A DNA stretch of 64,000 nucleotides from Pseudomonas sp. efr-133-TYG-5 (GCF_030209175.1 NZ_JARVSM010000006.1:558001-622000), one strand, 5' to 3'; numbered from the stretch's first letter, positions 25,401 to 33,312 are shown. Translations and numbers: made by a program. Notes: generated from the sequence alone by a model not told the origin.

Positions 25401-26556
25401 GGTCGGTGTGCGCGATGTCGAGGGGGCGGCGCGGATCTCTGCCTGGTTCGTCGATAACCGCTTGCTGTTGAGTGCGGTCGGTGCCGGCCAGGAGGTGCGC
25501 ATGCTCGGCCTGACGCCGGACAACCAGGCGGTGTGGCTGTTCGATGTGACGCGTGGCGAGATCTGTCGCCAGGCGTTCATCGATCCGCAGCGCCTCGAGC
25601 AGGCCTTCGCCGACGGCGCGCAACTGTTGGTGGCCGATCTGCTGCCGGCGGCGGTGCGGGAGTGGGCGCACTGGCAGTTTGCCGATGTCACGGCTGACGC
25701 TGCCGGCCTGCGCGCCACGTCGACTGACGGGGTGCTGATGACGCTGCACTATCAGCAACCGGTGCGGATCACCGGGGTCAATTCGCAGTGGGTGAATGTG
25801 TACAGCGACGACGTGCGCGGCCATCTGCGCGCCTTGCTCGAAACCGAGGAGCACCAGGCGTTCATTTCGGTGGACGCGGGGCCGGAAAGCCGCCAGTGGT
25901 ACATCGCCGACAGTGCGCGGCTGATCCGCATTGCGGCGACGGCGCTGCCCAAGCAGTTCGACATGCTCGGCACCCACGCGTACACCGATGTCCTGCTGCA
26001 TGAACCGGCGCAGGGTGCGGTCAAGACCTACCCCGGCGAGCGGCAGGTGGGCGCGCTCGACTACATCAAGCGCCATGACGACGTGCTGGTGGTCGAGGGC
26101 GACCTGGGCAAGCACGATATCCTGCCGCTGATTCCGGATGACGTGCGCACGCTGGTGCTGCGCATGGGCCAGGGCGGCATGAAATGTCATCTGACCCCCG
26201 CCCTCGGACGCAGGCTGGATTCGGTGGTGGTCGATTGCCGCTATCCGCTCGGCGAGGTGCCGGTGGTCACTTCCCGGCTGCTCTGGTCACCGCTGCAGAC
26301 GCAGAAAATCGAGCTGGGGATCGTCGACGAGCACCTGGTGCTGGTTGATCCCGACAGTGAGCATTGCCTGATCTGTCGTGATGTCTGCGCGGCCGACCCG
26401 GCCTTGCGCGGCGATGTGCTGCTCGACGTGCAGGGGCTCGGTCGCTGGCCGGTCTCGCACCTGGTGGAGCGTCTGCGCCAGCGCGAGGACGGGACTGACT
26501 GCGTCAGGCTGGTGACGCTGTTCGACGCAGCGGACATGCAGGCGGCGGGTGCCTGA
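19435..26556 (+). CDS. Large TcdA/TcdB-type glucosyltransferase toxin with C58-like protease signature
   Basis: A single intact 2373-codon frame. Residues about 123-480 form a GT44 domain like TcdA/TcdB: PKILHFVWLGG at 125-135, Asp299 and Arg302 (AASDVVR), and YSDID with the DxD motif Asp315/Asp317. The D-R-DxD spacing equals that of TcdB (D270, R273, D286, D288). Residues about 850-960 carry Cys853 (GRCVPLALAM), His940 (NHAMVVA) and Asp955 (YHFYDPNFG), the C58/YopT order also found in LifA/Efa1. Residues about 1145-1340 are hydrophobic and Gly/Ala-rich, like the TcdA/TcdB pore-forming domain. Residues about 1340-2373 are unassigned, with no CROP-type repeats. There is no Sec signal. A weak ribosome site (AAGGAAG) lies about seven bases upstream. 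It is a lone gene between terminators. Predicted action is glycosylation of host proteins after delivery; the target and export route are unknown. Confidence 0.9.
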   Translation: MLDAKIARRDDGYEKFVNLFKLADLEQALLPYKNTAQYDAIIRYYFACIGLLDSPRLLQPLALFRQALGDLSARRVRRETGKKTAASPDGETAPELSQIIGRVDRFQSRLQYSVEQMKIAATEVPKILHFVWLGGGIGDIQRDYLNIWRQVLAGQGYTINLWYDSDALLAYQSNRLIVEAAKADAMLQGGAASDSEWDLIEMYEARAIVLKQQMFAHINQAVLDGELADEARVQLLSRAYGQQADDLRALKQANLHSLESLQGEDLQLRDLASPAESLQLRAIYDQEMRLRGNLAAASDVVRLEAVDAEGGMYSDIDNLPPLLRELGGVDISGLHQDARLGILQLLLEHNRHWMPGREALRGKYTDHTGVIPEEHRAALEAFAKSAPALDQVFQAPADRLARPYMLRAVVEGGSLSNAYLMAHPGAAMTNSVLQRIRFNYQVLASVEREAAQRGIPRHGSEALLELTIQTLQRALGLSSDMSVEESDAIASMAAHLVNYYGDGLNPQTETTIHLTGPKAMRTAMADYEKAHFTPEGAEASQNEAGIPPLGTVNRATEEELDHSWKENLEHRRLWAEREWRLWHEGQFKTRYAGNIDELLKHSTVEFELGWPLIEGRHVVHTELLQRMAQTLGERFTDALQDGHDGPISFAEPLPLSFDDRQAIREQPGGAGTPVALSDEKTRFLPLDEVLIRLAKGTLQAFQLTPLQRLKLGGLLGAETLDDHSLLERRAQLDSLANSLGDRGTAARYVAIEQHLLRQRAPAFMAGLASDDEPLSAPGMSALELKKQALSETATLFEWGRQVAQIQHLATQEHREQVRDRVVQVLDQFAEGNVKLVPQDLLMQGPGDTAAGRCVPLALAMSAALARGEAATRQLRARFYLAVIEPEQADSVAFLSALEELRGVQLEESGQAMGRVDLDMAVGLLEGSPGPRTLMLNTDNHAMVVARTENGYHFYDPNFGLFEFSQPAVFSAALKQFFQVTGLARHYAAFGTPERPQFDLIDVHGERVAQLDLSTGFKVDLLFDDEALPQMPAQRIRQRLNSAHGKSLVANPQLGSSLLEIDSQWWAEQIALATSRLQEGHAAVTPLVPLFDSLELTAEGTYRLSLLDPKNAEHVVQVTSADSRLLRIRNYLSELFATLGRKRAASDVSAEPAEVGAVHTLNAAFAIQALFNALRGREGDDRTLTTAVQWHAYINYAQLLHGNAVDVAGLVGLVQAAIRDEKLIARTCGPVVGEALQPLAGSTVGVVAGHIATGGVGTLLGLANVGFDIYQLANATNDVEKAQYGTQLAFDSASVVLGSASLIASLTGAATTSVALGGASVIVGGLAIGAAALAQAFARIAEEAKAVGLFFDDLEQAHHGAGYRYDGAREAWLPRSALIIDGVDLAAGKLHLDSTRLYPLRDHFGVPEFETDYARAINLSQELGYPAEMDFTVDAGQTIVLPCTPQVCYRYEYQILPFASQRHDKGFDIARRLEKKKADGQWLFLFSFYSFPSHYVIHRMYPDYRPVDITVKLDDQHRMLTVPVLPKVWKGLVSYRIQGVGAECTLGLNPGVEVRLESSGLDRSQWMLLAPWANEDQVRFDQAGQFFVGDVKVTLGGTGAHRLFVRFAGGAVFQVDYLAGHLLIAEAAAPDGLDGQVLQDHLQAMARDHRLLMRYTQVHNYLVPFEDPATPRYTSGWYDAHEDRMLYIRNSDAMGDDALLGAVSGGSAFFYDPESYDVFEVDATTGWLRHRYRLLVKAQVQSRIRSVEADAHGMVHVVQEFVHEDATVERCLYQIQDSQLWLTAIVCDHEPTFEQVFSKDVTLADWSPVLGKFFTLAPVHKADGSSTVDWQLAGYVSVSWKIDKQWRDMAWIRTRDNLIVRPVPRRHHARGWADSIQDQRDLTLLTIAEDSNVFVVYDRLRQQLCRVELTHAKGERSWTSRFVQPDRLKQVTAHGNGYLAITADGLFFNITAAGELRLGGLDAPWLAGRPQWWQALAAVAREYAVEHFAVVGVRDVEGAARISAWFVDNRLLLSAVGAGQEVRMLGLTPDNQAVWLFDVTRGEICRQAFIDPQRLEQAFADGAQLLVADLLPAAVREWAHWQFADVTADAAGLRATSTDGVLMTLHYQQPVRITGVNSQWVNVYSDDVRGHLRALLETEEHQAFISVDAGPESRQWYIADSARLIRIAATALPKQFDMLGTHAYTDVLLHEPAQGAVKTYPGERQVGALDYIKRHDDVLVVEGDLGKHDILPLIPDDVRTLVLRMGQGGMKCHLTPALGRRLDSVVVDCRYPLGEVPVVTSRLLWSPLQTQKIELGIVDEHLVLVDPDSEHCLICRDVCAADPALRGDVLLDVQGLGRWPVSHLVERLRQREDGTDCVRLVTLFDAADMQAAGA

Positions 26557-26595
26557 GCGCCTCCGCTCTGAGCACGCCTGCTGTGCGTTGAAGCA

Positions 26596-26625
26596 AAAAA
26601 CGCCGACCCCCGCGTCGGCGTTTTT
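26596..26625. terminator. Bidirectional terminator between toxin and marC
   Basis: AAAAACGCCGAC and GTCGGCGTTTTT form a 12-bp stem with A-rich and T-rich flanks on both sides. It serves the rightward toxin gene and the convergent leftward marC-family gene. Confidence 0.92.
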
Positions 26626-26634
26626 CATGGGCGA

Positions 26635-27231
26635 TCACGGCACCAGGTAGCCTTTGACCCCGGTGAAGATGATCTGCGCCGCCAGGGCGCAGACGAACAG
26701 GCCCATCAGCCGGCTGACGATCTGCAGGCCCTGGTCGCCGAGAATCCGTTCGATGCGGTTGGACAGGTAGAGCACCACGCCGACGGTGAAACTGGCCAGG
26801 GCGATGCTCATGATCGCGGTGAGCTTGTCGTCCCAGTGCGGCTGGCTGACGCCCATCACCAGCAGCGCGCCGATGGTGCCGGGGCCGACCGTCAGCGGAA
26901 TGGTCAGCGGCACGATGGTCACGTCCTGCTGCACATTGTCCGATTGCACCACCGACTTGCCCTGGGCCATGCCCAGCGCGGAAATGAACAGCACGCTGCC
27001 GGCGCCGATGCGGAAGGCATCCACGGTGATGCCGAACACGTCGAAAATCACCCGCCCGAACAGGTACAGGAGGACGCTGGACACCAGCGTGGCAATCGCC
27101 ACTTTCCACGCCAGGCGTCGCTGTTCCTTGCGCGAATAACCGCGGGTCAGGCTGATGAAACAGGACAACACGAAGAACGGGCTGTAGAGCACCAGCATCT
27201 TCAGGTAAACGCTGAACAACACATGGAGCAT
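26635..27231 (-). CDS. MarC family integral membrane protein
   Basis: A 198-residue inner-membrane protein with about six hydrophobic helices. It contains the family segments PFFVLSCFISLTRGYS near the N-terminus and IVPLTIPLTVGPGTIGALLVMG in the middle. The molecular function of MarC/UPF0056 proteins is not established; an early link to multiple antibiotic resistance was not upheld. It lies 62 bases downstream of retS in the same direction and ends at a strong terminator. Confidence 0.9.
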   Translation of the reverse strand: MLHVLFSVYLKMLVLYSPFFVLSCFISLTRGYSRKEQRRLAWKVAIATLVSSVLLYLFGRVIFDVFGITVDAFRIGAGSVLFISALGMAQGKSVVQSDNVQQDVTIVPLTIPLTVGPGTIGALLVMGVSQPHWDDKLTAIMSIALASFTVGVVLYLSNRIERILGDQGLQIVSRLMGLFVCALAAQIIFTGVKGYLVP

Positions 27232-27293
27232 GGTGCAGGCTCACTGGCGAGGGAAGTCGTGGGGCAGTCTATCAGGCGCTGTGGCCTGTCGGT

Positions 27294-30074
27294 TCACGAC
27301 GGTTGGGTCGTGGCGCGATTCTGTTGATCGCGCTGCGCCACCCAGTGTTCGATCAGCTCGCGCAGTTGCGACAGCTCCACCGGTTTGGCCATGTGCCCGT
27401 CCATGCCGGCCTGGCGGGCGCGTTCCTTGTGCTCGGCAAGGATGTGCGCGGTCAGCGCCACGATCGGCGTGCGCACGCGCTGGTTGCCCACTTCCCAGGC
27501 GCGCAGCTGCTGGGTCGCGGAGAAACCGTCGAGGATCGGCATCTCGCAGTCCATCAGCACCAGGTCGTAGCGCTGGGCCTTCATCGCCTGCAAGGCTTCT
27601 TCGCCGTTGCTGGCGGTGTCCGGCTGCAGGTTGAGCTTGCCGAGCATGCCGCGGATCACTTTGGTGGAAATGGTGTTGTCTTCGGCAACCAGGATGCGGA
27701 AGTCGCTCGGCACCTTGACCGCCGCCGTGGCCGGGTTGGCAACCTGCGGCTGGAACACCACCTGGCCGCGATTGCGCTGGGCCAGTTCGTCGGCGAGGGT
27801 GGTCTTGAGCGTGTAGCCGGCCACCGGTTTGGCGAGGATGCGCTTGATCCCCGAGTTGCGCGCGATGATCTTGCTCGGGGCGTTGCTGATGCCGGTGAGC
27901 ATGATCAGCAGGATGTCGTGGTTGAGGCTCGGGTCTTCCTTGATCTTGGCCGCCAGTTGCATGCCGGTCATGCCGGGCATGTTCTGGTCGAGCAGGACAA
28001 TGTCGAAGTAGTCGCGCAGGTGCGCCTTGGTCCGCAGCAGGGCCAGCGCCTCTTTGCCCGACGGCACGGCGCTGACATTCAGGCCCCAGGCGCTGCACTG
28101 TTGCACCAGCACCTTGCGGCAGGTGTCGTTGTCGTCGACCACCAGCACGCGCGCGCCTTGCAGCGGGCCGTCGAGGTCGGAGGTCGGGTGCTCGAGGCGA
28201 TCGGGGTCCAGCGGCAGGGTCAGCCACAGGGTGCTGCCCTGGTTCGTGCCGCTCTTGATGCCGAATTCGCCCTGCATCAGGCGGATCAGTTGCCGGGCGA
28301 TCACCAGGCCGAGGTTGCCGCCCAGGCGGTTGGCCGAAAGGAAGTGCTTGCTGTGCAGTTCGGCGTGCATCAGTGCGTCGCGTTCTTCCTGTTCCATCGG
28401 CTGGCCGCTGTCCTGCACGGCAATGCGCAGGCGCGGCTTGCTGCTGCGCTCGTCGAGGGCTACCACTACCAGCACTTCGCCTTCGTCGGTTTTCTTCAGG
28501 GCGTTTTCCAGCAGGCTCAGCAGGGTCTGGCGCAGGCGCGTCGGATCGCCGCTGATGACCCGCGGCACCTGCGGCTGGATGAAACTGATCAGCTCGACGT
28601 TCTGCTGCTCGGCCTTGGCCCGGTAGATGCTCAGGCAATCATCGATCAGCGCGTTGAGGTCGAACTGCACGTCGTCGAGTTCGATCTGCCCGGACTCGAG
28701 CTTGGAGATGTCGAGAATCTCGTTGATCAGGGTCAGCAGCTCGTTGCCGGCGCTGTGGATGGTCTGCACGTAATCGCGCTGCTTGACCGACAGTGGCGTG
28801 CCCAGCAGCAGTTCGGTCATGCCCAGGACTCCGTTCATCGGCGTGCGGATTTCATGGCTGATCTTGGCCAGGAACTCGGCCTTGGCATTGATTTCGGCGT
28901 TGCTCGCGGCGAGGTCGCGGCTGATGCTGAAACGGCTTTCGGTGATGCTGCGCTGGCGCTCGCCGAGGGCGATGCTCATCAGCAGGCCGCTGATGCAGAT
29001 GAAGCCCATCAGGGTCATGATCAGGCCCTGCGGCGCGACCAGGGTCAGGCCGAGCAGGGCCGGCAGGATGATCAGCGTGCCGATGTTGAACACCACCATG
29101 GCAGCGACGAACAGGCGCGCCGGGCGGTAGCCTTTCTGCCAGTGATAGAAGCCGACCAGCAACATGCTCAGGCCCGCGAGTGCGACCAGGGCGTAGGTGA
29201 TGATGTTCAGCGGCAGGGTATTGACGAACAACAGCAGCAGGCTGCAGATCACGATGAACAGGATGTCGCCGAGCAACAGTTTGTTCAGCGGGTGCGCACC
29301 GAGCGGGGCGAAGAAGCGGTAGGCGAACATCAGCCCCGCCGGTGCGGTCAGCAGCAGGGCCAGGTAGGCGCCCGGGGTCTGGATCGCGTGCCAGTTCGGC
29401 AGCCACGGCCCGGCGAGGTTGAGCAGCAGCAACAGGCTCAGGCTCAACAGGCCCTCACACACCGCCAGCCACAGGCTGCTGCGCGAGCGGGTGTAGGCGT
29501 AGCGGATCAGGTTGTGCAGGATCAGCATGGCCAGGCAGCCGAACAGCAGGCCGTAGAGCAGCGTCTGGTTCTGGCTGGCTGCGCTCATCACCGCCGACTG
29601 CAGGGTGATGTAGGGGCGCAACTGATGGTCGGACACCAGGCGCAGGTAGACGTCCAGGGCCTTGTCGCTCTGCGGCAGCGGCAGCATGAAATCGCTGCTC
29701 GGCAGCGGCCGTTCGGATTGCGGCTGGGTGGTGCCGGTTTCCCGTTGCTCGACCAGCCGGTCGCCGTCCAGCACATACAGGTTCAGGTGCGACAGGTCGG
29801 GAGCGAAGATGCGCAGCACCTGTTCGTGCTTGCCGGGATTGAGCTTGAAACGCAGCCACAACGCGCCATCGGGCTCGGCCGCGGTGAGGCGGTCAAGGTC
29901 GACGGGGCTGAATTGATTGGTGTAGCGGGGGGAGCGGATATCGCTCAGTTGCAGATTGCCCTGATCGTCAAGCAATACCGCCCAGCCACTGCCTTGCGCG
30001 GCCTGGGCCGGGAGCGTGCAGAGCAAGGTCAACAGCGTGACGGTGAAGCCTATGGCAATCCTGAGCCAGCGCAC
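27294..30074 (-). CDS. retS: Hybrid sensor kinase RetS
   Basis: A 926-residue hybrid sensor. After a signal-like N-terminus comes a periplasmic 7TMR-DISMED2 sensing domain (about 30-160), seven helices (about 175-375), then a histidine-kinase core with His407 (KISHEIRTPMNGVLG). Two receiver domains follow with Asp696 (VLLDQNMPG) and Asp842 (VLMDCEMPI). This matches P. aeruginosa RetS (His424, Asp713, Asp858, from memory), as does its place beside purD-purH. RetS restrains the GacS sensor and so decides between acute and sessile lifestyles. A GTG start with AAGGGA eight bases upstream was preferred. The G1 box reads DSGQP, lacking the second glycine of DxGxG. Confidence 0.93.
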   Translation of the reverse strand: MRWLRIAIGFTVTLLTLLCTLPAQAAQGSGWAVLLDDQGNLQLSDIRSPRYTNQFSPVDLDRLTAAEPDGALWLRFKLNPGKHEQVLRIFAPDLSHLNLYVLDGDRLVEQRETGTTQPQSERPLPSSDFMLPLPQSDKALDVYLRLVSDHQLRPYITLQSAVMSAASQNQTLLYGLLFGCLAMLILHNLIRYAYTRSRSSLWLAVCEGLLSLSLLLLLNLAGPWLPNWHAIQTPGAYLALLLTAPAGLMFAYRFFAPLGAHPLNKLLLGDILFIVICSLLLLFVNTLPLNIITYALVALAGLSMLLVGFYHWQKGYRPARLFVAAMVVFNIGTLIILPALLGLTLVAPQGLIMTLMGFICISGLLMSIALGERQRSITESRFSISRDLAASNAEINAKAEFLAKISHEIRTPMNGVLGMTELLLGTPLSVKQRDYVQTIHSAGNELLTLINEILDISKLESGQIELDDVQFDLNALIDDCLSIYRAKAEQQNVELISFIQPQVPRVISGDPTRLRQTLLSLLENALKKTDEGEVLVVVALDERSSKPRLRIAVQDSGQPMEQEERDALMHAELHSKHFLSANRLGGNLGLVIARQLIRLMQGEFGIKSGTNQGSTLWLTLPLDPDRLEHPTSDLDGPLQGARVLVVDDNDTCRKVLVQQCSAWGLNVSAVPSGKEALALLRTKAHLRDYFDIVLLDQNMPGMTGMQLAAKIKEDPSLNHDILLIMLTGISNAPSKIIARNSGIKRILAKPVAGYTLKTTLADELAQRNRGQVVFQPQVANPATAAVKVPSDFRILVAEDNTISTKVIRGMLGKLNLQPDTASNGEEALQAMKAQRYDLVLMDCEMPILDGFSATQQLRAWEVGNQRVRTPIVALTAHILAEHKERARQAGMDGHMAKPVELSQLRELIEHWVAQRDQQNRATTQPS

Positions 30075-30173
30075 GGCGAAATCCCTTCGTAGGTTGAAGC
30101 CAGAATATAACGATGCGCGGCGCCGGAACAGCCCGGCGAGGGACGGCATCCCGCGCCGGACGTCATCGACAGC

Positions 30174-31469
30174 CTACTCCTGGGTTTCGCCACGTTCACG
30201 GGCAATGGCGCGGTAGCCAATGTCCTTGCGGTAGAAGCAGCCTTCCCAGTCGATCGCGGCCGCCAGCTTGTAGGCTTGCTGTTGAGCGGCGCCGACGCTG
30301 GCGCCCATGGCGGTGGCGCAGAGTACGCGACCACCGGCCGTCACCACGTTGCCATCCTTGAGCGCGGTACCGGCGTGGAAGACCTTGCCTTCCAGGCTGG
30401 CTGCTGCATCCAGACCGTTGATCGCTGCGCCCTTGGCATAGTCGCCCGGGTAGCCGCCAGCGGCCAGGACGATGCCGACGCTCGGACGTGGGTCCCACTG
30501 TGCTTCGACCTTGTCCAGCGCCTGCGCCAGAGCCGCTTCGACCAGCAGCACCAGGCTCGACTGCAGACGCAGCATCACCGGTTGGGTCTCCGGGTCGCCG
30601 AAGCGGCAGTTGAACTCGATGACTTTCGGGTTGCCGGCCTTGTCGATCATCAGCCCGGCGTACAGGAAGCCAGTGTAGACGTTGCCTTCCTCGGCCATGC
30701 CGCGCACGGTCGGCCAGATCACCTGGTCCATCACGCGCTGGTGCACGTCGGCGGTCACTACCGGGGCCGGGGAGTACGCACCCATGCCGCCGGTGTTCGG
30801 GCCGCTGTCGCCGTCGCCAACGCGCTTGTGGTCCTGGCTGGTGGCCATCGGCAGGACGTTCTTGCCGTCGACCATGACGATGAACGAGGCTTCTTCGCCG
30901 TCGAGGAATTCTTCGATGACCACGCGCGAACCGGCATCGCCGAACGCGTTGCCGGCGAGCATGTCGCGCACGGCGTCTTCGGCTTCGGCCAGGGTCATGG
31001 CGACGATCACGCCTTTGCCGGCGGCCAGGCCATCGGCCTTGATCACGATCGGCGCGCCTTTTTCACGCAGGTAGGCCAGGGCCGGCTCGATCTCGGTGAA
31101 GTTCTGATAGTCGGCGGTCGGGATCTTGTGGCGCGCGAGGAAATCCTTGGTAAAGGCTTTCGAGCCTTCCAGTTGCGCGGCACCGGCGGTCGGACCGAAG
31201 CAGTCGAGGCCGCGGGAGCGGAACAGATCGACCACGCCGGCGACCAGCGGCACTTCCGGGCCGACGATGGTCAGGGACACGTTTTTCTCGGCGAAGTCGG
31301 CCAGTTGCTCCAGGGCCAGCACGTCGATGGCGACGTTTTCGCACTTGGCTTCGATGGCGGTACCGGCGTTGCCCGGGGCCACGAAAACCTTCTGCACACG
31401 CGGATCCTGCGCCACTTTCCAGGCCAGGGCGTGTTCACGGCCACCGCTGCCAATGATCAAAACATTCAT
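30174..31469 (-). CDS. purD: Phosphoribosylamine-glycine ligase PurD
   Basis: ATP-grasp enzyme making glycinamide ribonucleotide in de novo purine synthesis, 431 residues. It opens with MNVLIIGSGGREHALAWK. The ATP-grasp core includes KADGLAAGKGVIVA, and the substrate region has DHKRVGDGDSGPNTGGMGAYSPAP. FNCRFGDPETQPVMLRL is diagnostic. It lies downstream of purH, separated by a REP pair, and upstream of retS. Confidence 0.98.
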   Translation of the reverse strand: MNVLIIGSGGREHALAWKVAQDPRVQKVFVAPGNAGTAIEAKCENVAIDVLALEQLADFAEKNVSLTIVGPEVPLVAGVVDLFRSRGLDCFGPTAGAAQLEGSKAFTKDFLARHKIPTADYQNFTEIEPALAYLREKGAPIVIKADGLAAGKGVIVAMTLAEAEDAVRDMLAGNAFGDAGSRVVIEEFLDGEEASFIVMVDGKNVLPMATSQDHKRVGDGDSGPNTGGMGAYSPAPVVTADVHQRVMDQVIWPTVRGMAEEGNVYTGFLYAGLMIDKAGNPKVIEFNCRFGDPETQPVMLRLQSSLVLLVEAALAQALDKVEAQWDPRPSVGIVLAAGGYPGDYAKGAAINGLDAAASLEGKVFHAGTALKDGNVVTAGGRVLCATAMGASVGAAQQQAYKLAAAIDWEGCFYRKDIGYRAIARERGETQE

Positions 31470-31521
31470 TTCAAAAACCTCGGATGACGCTAATTCTGTT
31501 GAGCATCGCAGAGATGCTTTT

Positions 31522-31610
31522 CTGTGGGAGCTGGCTTGCCAGCGATGCAGGCGACTCGGTTGATCAGTCAGGCCGAGGAGATGCTATCGCTGGCAAGCCA
31601 GCTCCCACAG
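31522..31610. repeat. Perfect inverted REP pair
   Basis: A 25-base arm (31522-31546, CTGTGGGAGCTGGCTTGCCA type) is repeated perfectly inverted at 31586-31610, with a 39-base spacer. It lies between purH and purD and would form a long stem-loop in the shared transcript. The core differs from the GAGCCTGCTCGCG type at 7061 and 37133, so it is another REP subtype. Confidence 0.9.
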
Positions 31611-31622
31611 TGGATCGTGTAC

Positions 31623-33230
31623 TTAGTGACGGAAGTGGCGCATGCCGGTAAAGACCATGGCGATGCCGGCTTCATCGGCAGCAGCAATGACTTCAGCATC
31701 ACGCATCGAACCACCTGGCTGGATCACCGCGGTGATACCGACCTTGGCCGCATTGTCCAGACCGTCGCGGAACGGGAAGAACGCATCCGATGCCATCACC
31801 GAACCGGCGACTTGCAGACCGGCATGTTCAGCCTTGATCGCGGCGATACGCGCGGAGTTGACGCGGCTCATCTGGCCGGCGCCGACGCCGATGGTCTGAC
31901 GGTTCTTGGCGTAGACGATGGCGTTGGATTTGACGAACTTGGCCACTTTCCAGGCGAAGATCAGGTCGTGGACTTCCTGTTCGGTCGGCGCGCGTTTGGT
32001 CACCACTTTCAGGTCGTCGGCGCCGATCATGCCGATGTCGCGACTCTGTACCAGCAGGCCGCCGTTGACGCGCTTGTAGTCCCAGGCCGGCACGCGGTCG
32101 GCCGACCACTCGCCGCAGGCCAGCAGGCGCACGTTGGCTTTGGCAGCGACGATGGCGCGGGCTTCTGCGCTGACGCTCGGGGCGATGATCACTTCGACGA
32201 ACTGACGCTCGACGATGGCCTTGGCGGTCTCGGCATCCAGTTCACGGTTGAAGGCGATGATGCCGCCGAACGCCGATTCGGTGTCGGTGGCGTAGGCCAG
32301 TTCGTAGGCCTGGCGGATACCGCCCTCGGCGTCCGGGCTGACGGCCACGCCGCATGGGTTGGCGTGCTTGACGATCACGCAGGCCGGCTTGACGAAGCTC
32401 TTCACGCATTCCAGCGCGGCGTCGGTGTCGGCCACGTTGTTGTACGACAGTTCCTTGCCTTGCAGCTGGGTGGCGGTGGCGATACCGACCTCGGCCGGTT
32501 TGGCTTCCACGTAGAACGCCGCGCTCTGGTGCGGGTTCTCGCCGTAGCGCATTTCCTGGGCCTTGATGAACTGGCTGTTGAAAGTGCGCGGGAATTCGCT
32601 GCGACCTTCGGTGCTCAGGGTCTCGGCAGCCTGGTTCACGGTGCCCATGTAGTTGGCGATCATGCCGTCGTAGGCGGCGGTGTGTTCGAACGCCTTGAGC
32701 ATCAGGTCGAAACGCTGGGCGTAGGTCAGGCCGCCGGCCTTGAGGTTTTCCAGGACGTTGGCGTAATCGCTGGCATTGACCACGATCGCTACGTCTTTAT
32801 GGTTTTTCGCCGCCGAACGGACCATGGTCGGCCCGCCGATGTCGATGTTCTCGATGGCGGTCGGCAGGTCGCAGCCTGGCTTGCTGATGGTGGCTTCGAA
32901 CGGGTACAGGTTGACTGCCACCAGGTCGATCGGCTTGATGCCGTGCTCGTTCATGATGGCGTCGTCGATACCGCGACGACCGAGGATCCCGCCGTGGATT
33001 TTCGGGTGCAGGGTTTTCACCCGACCGTCCATCATTTCTGCGAAACCGGTGTAATCCGCGACTTCCACTGCGGCCACGCCGTTGTCCTGCAGCAGCTTGA
33101 AGGTCCCGCCGGTGGAAAGGATTTCCACGCCCAGGGCTTCCAGCTCCCTGGCGAATTCGAGGATCCCGGTCTTGTCGGAAACGCTGATCAAGGCGCGGCG
33201 GATCGGCAGGCGGGTAGTCTGGTCGGTCAT
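31623..33230 (-). CDS. purH: Bifunctional AICAR transformylase/IMP cyclohydrolase PurH
   Basis: Last two steps of IMP synthesis, 535 residues, the normal length. The N-terminal cyclohydrolase starts with RRALISVSDKTGILEFARELE. The transformylase domain has RYGENPHQSAAFY, VIVKHANPCGVAVS, SAFGGIIAFNRELD and the C-terminal GGSMRDAEVIAAADEAGIAMVFTGMRHFRH. The start MTDQTTRLPIRRAL was chosen over two upstream Met codons because it gives the usual N-terminus. It lies downstream of dusB-fis behind a terminator. Confidence 0.98.
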   Translation of the reverse strand: MTDQTTRLPIRRALISVSDKTGILEFARELEALGVEILSTGGTFKLLQDNGVAAVEVADYTGFAEMMDGRVKTLHPKIHGGILGRRGIDDAIMNEHGIKPIDLVAVNLYPFEATISKPGCDLPTAIENIDIGGPTMVRSAAKNHKDVAIVVNASDYANVLENLKAGGLTYAQRFDLMLKAFEHTAAYDGMIANYMGTVNQAAETLSTEGRSEFPRTFNSQFIKAQEMRYGENPHQSAAFYVEAKPAEVGIATATQLQGKELSYNNVADTDAALECVKSFVKPACVIVKHANPCGVAVSPDAEGGIRQAYELAYATDTESAFGGIIAFNRELDAETAKAIVERQFVEVIIAPSVSAEARAIVAAKANVRLLACGEWSADRVPAWDYKRVNGGLLVQSRDIGMIGADDLKVVTKRAPTEQEVHDLIFAWKVAKFVKSNAIVYAKNRQTIGVGAGQMSRVNSARIAAIKAEHAGLQVAGSVMASDAFFPFRDGLDNAAKVGITAVIQPGGSMRDAEVIAAADEAGIAMVFTGMRHFRH

Positions 33231-33262
33231 CTCAATTTCCATCAAAAGCAAAGGAAGTCAGC

Positions 33263-33296
33263 AAAAAAGGCGACCGGTTTTACGCGGGCGCCTTTC
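33263..33296 (-). terminator. Terminator after fis
   Basis: Read leftward, AAAGGCG...CGCCTTT with inner CCG/CGG pairing is followed by further T residues. It separates dusB-fis from purH. Confidence 0.65.
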
Positions 33297-33312
33297 TGGT
33301 TTGATTGAATGC

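Noticed and set aside
27303..30092. 929-codon plus-strand frame opposite retS
   Set aside because: Antisense shadow rich in Gln, His and Ala; retS has intact kinase and receiver motifs on the minus strand.
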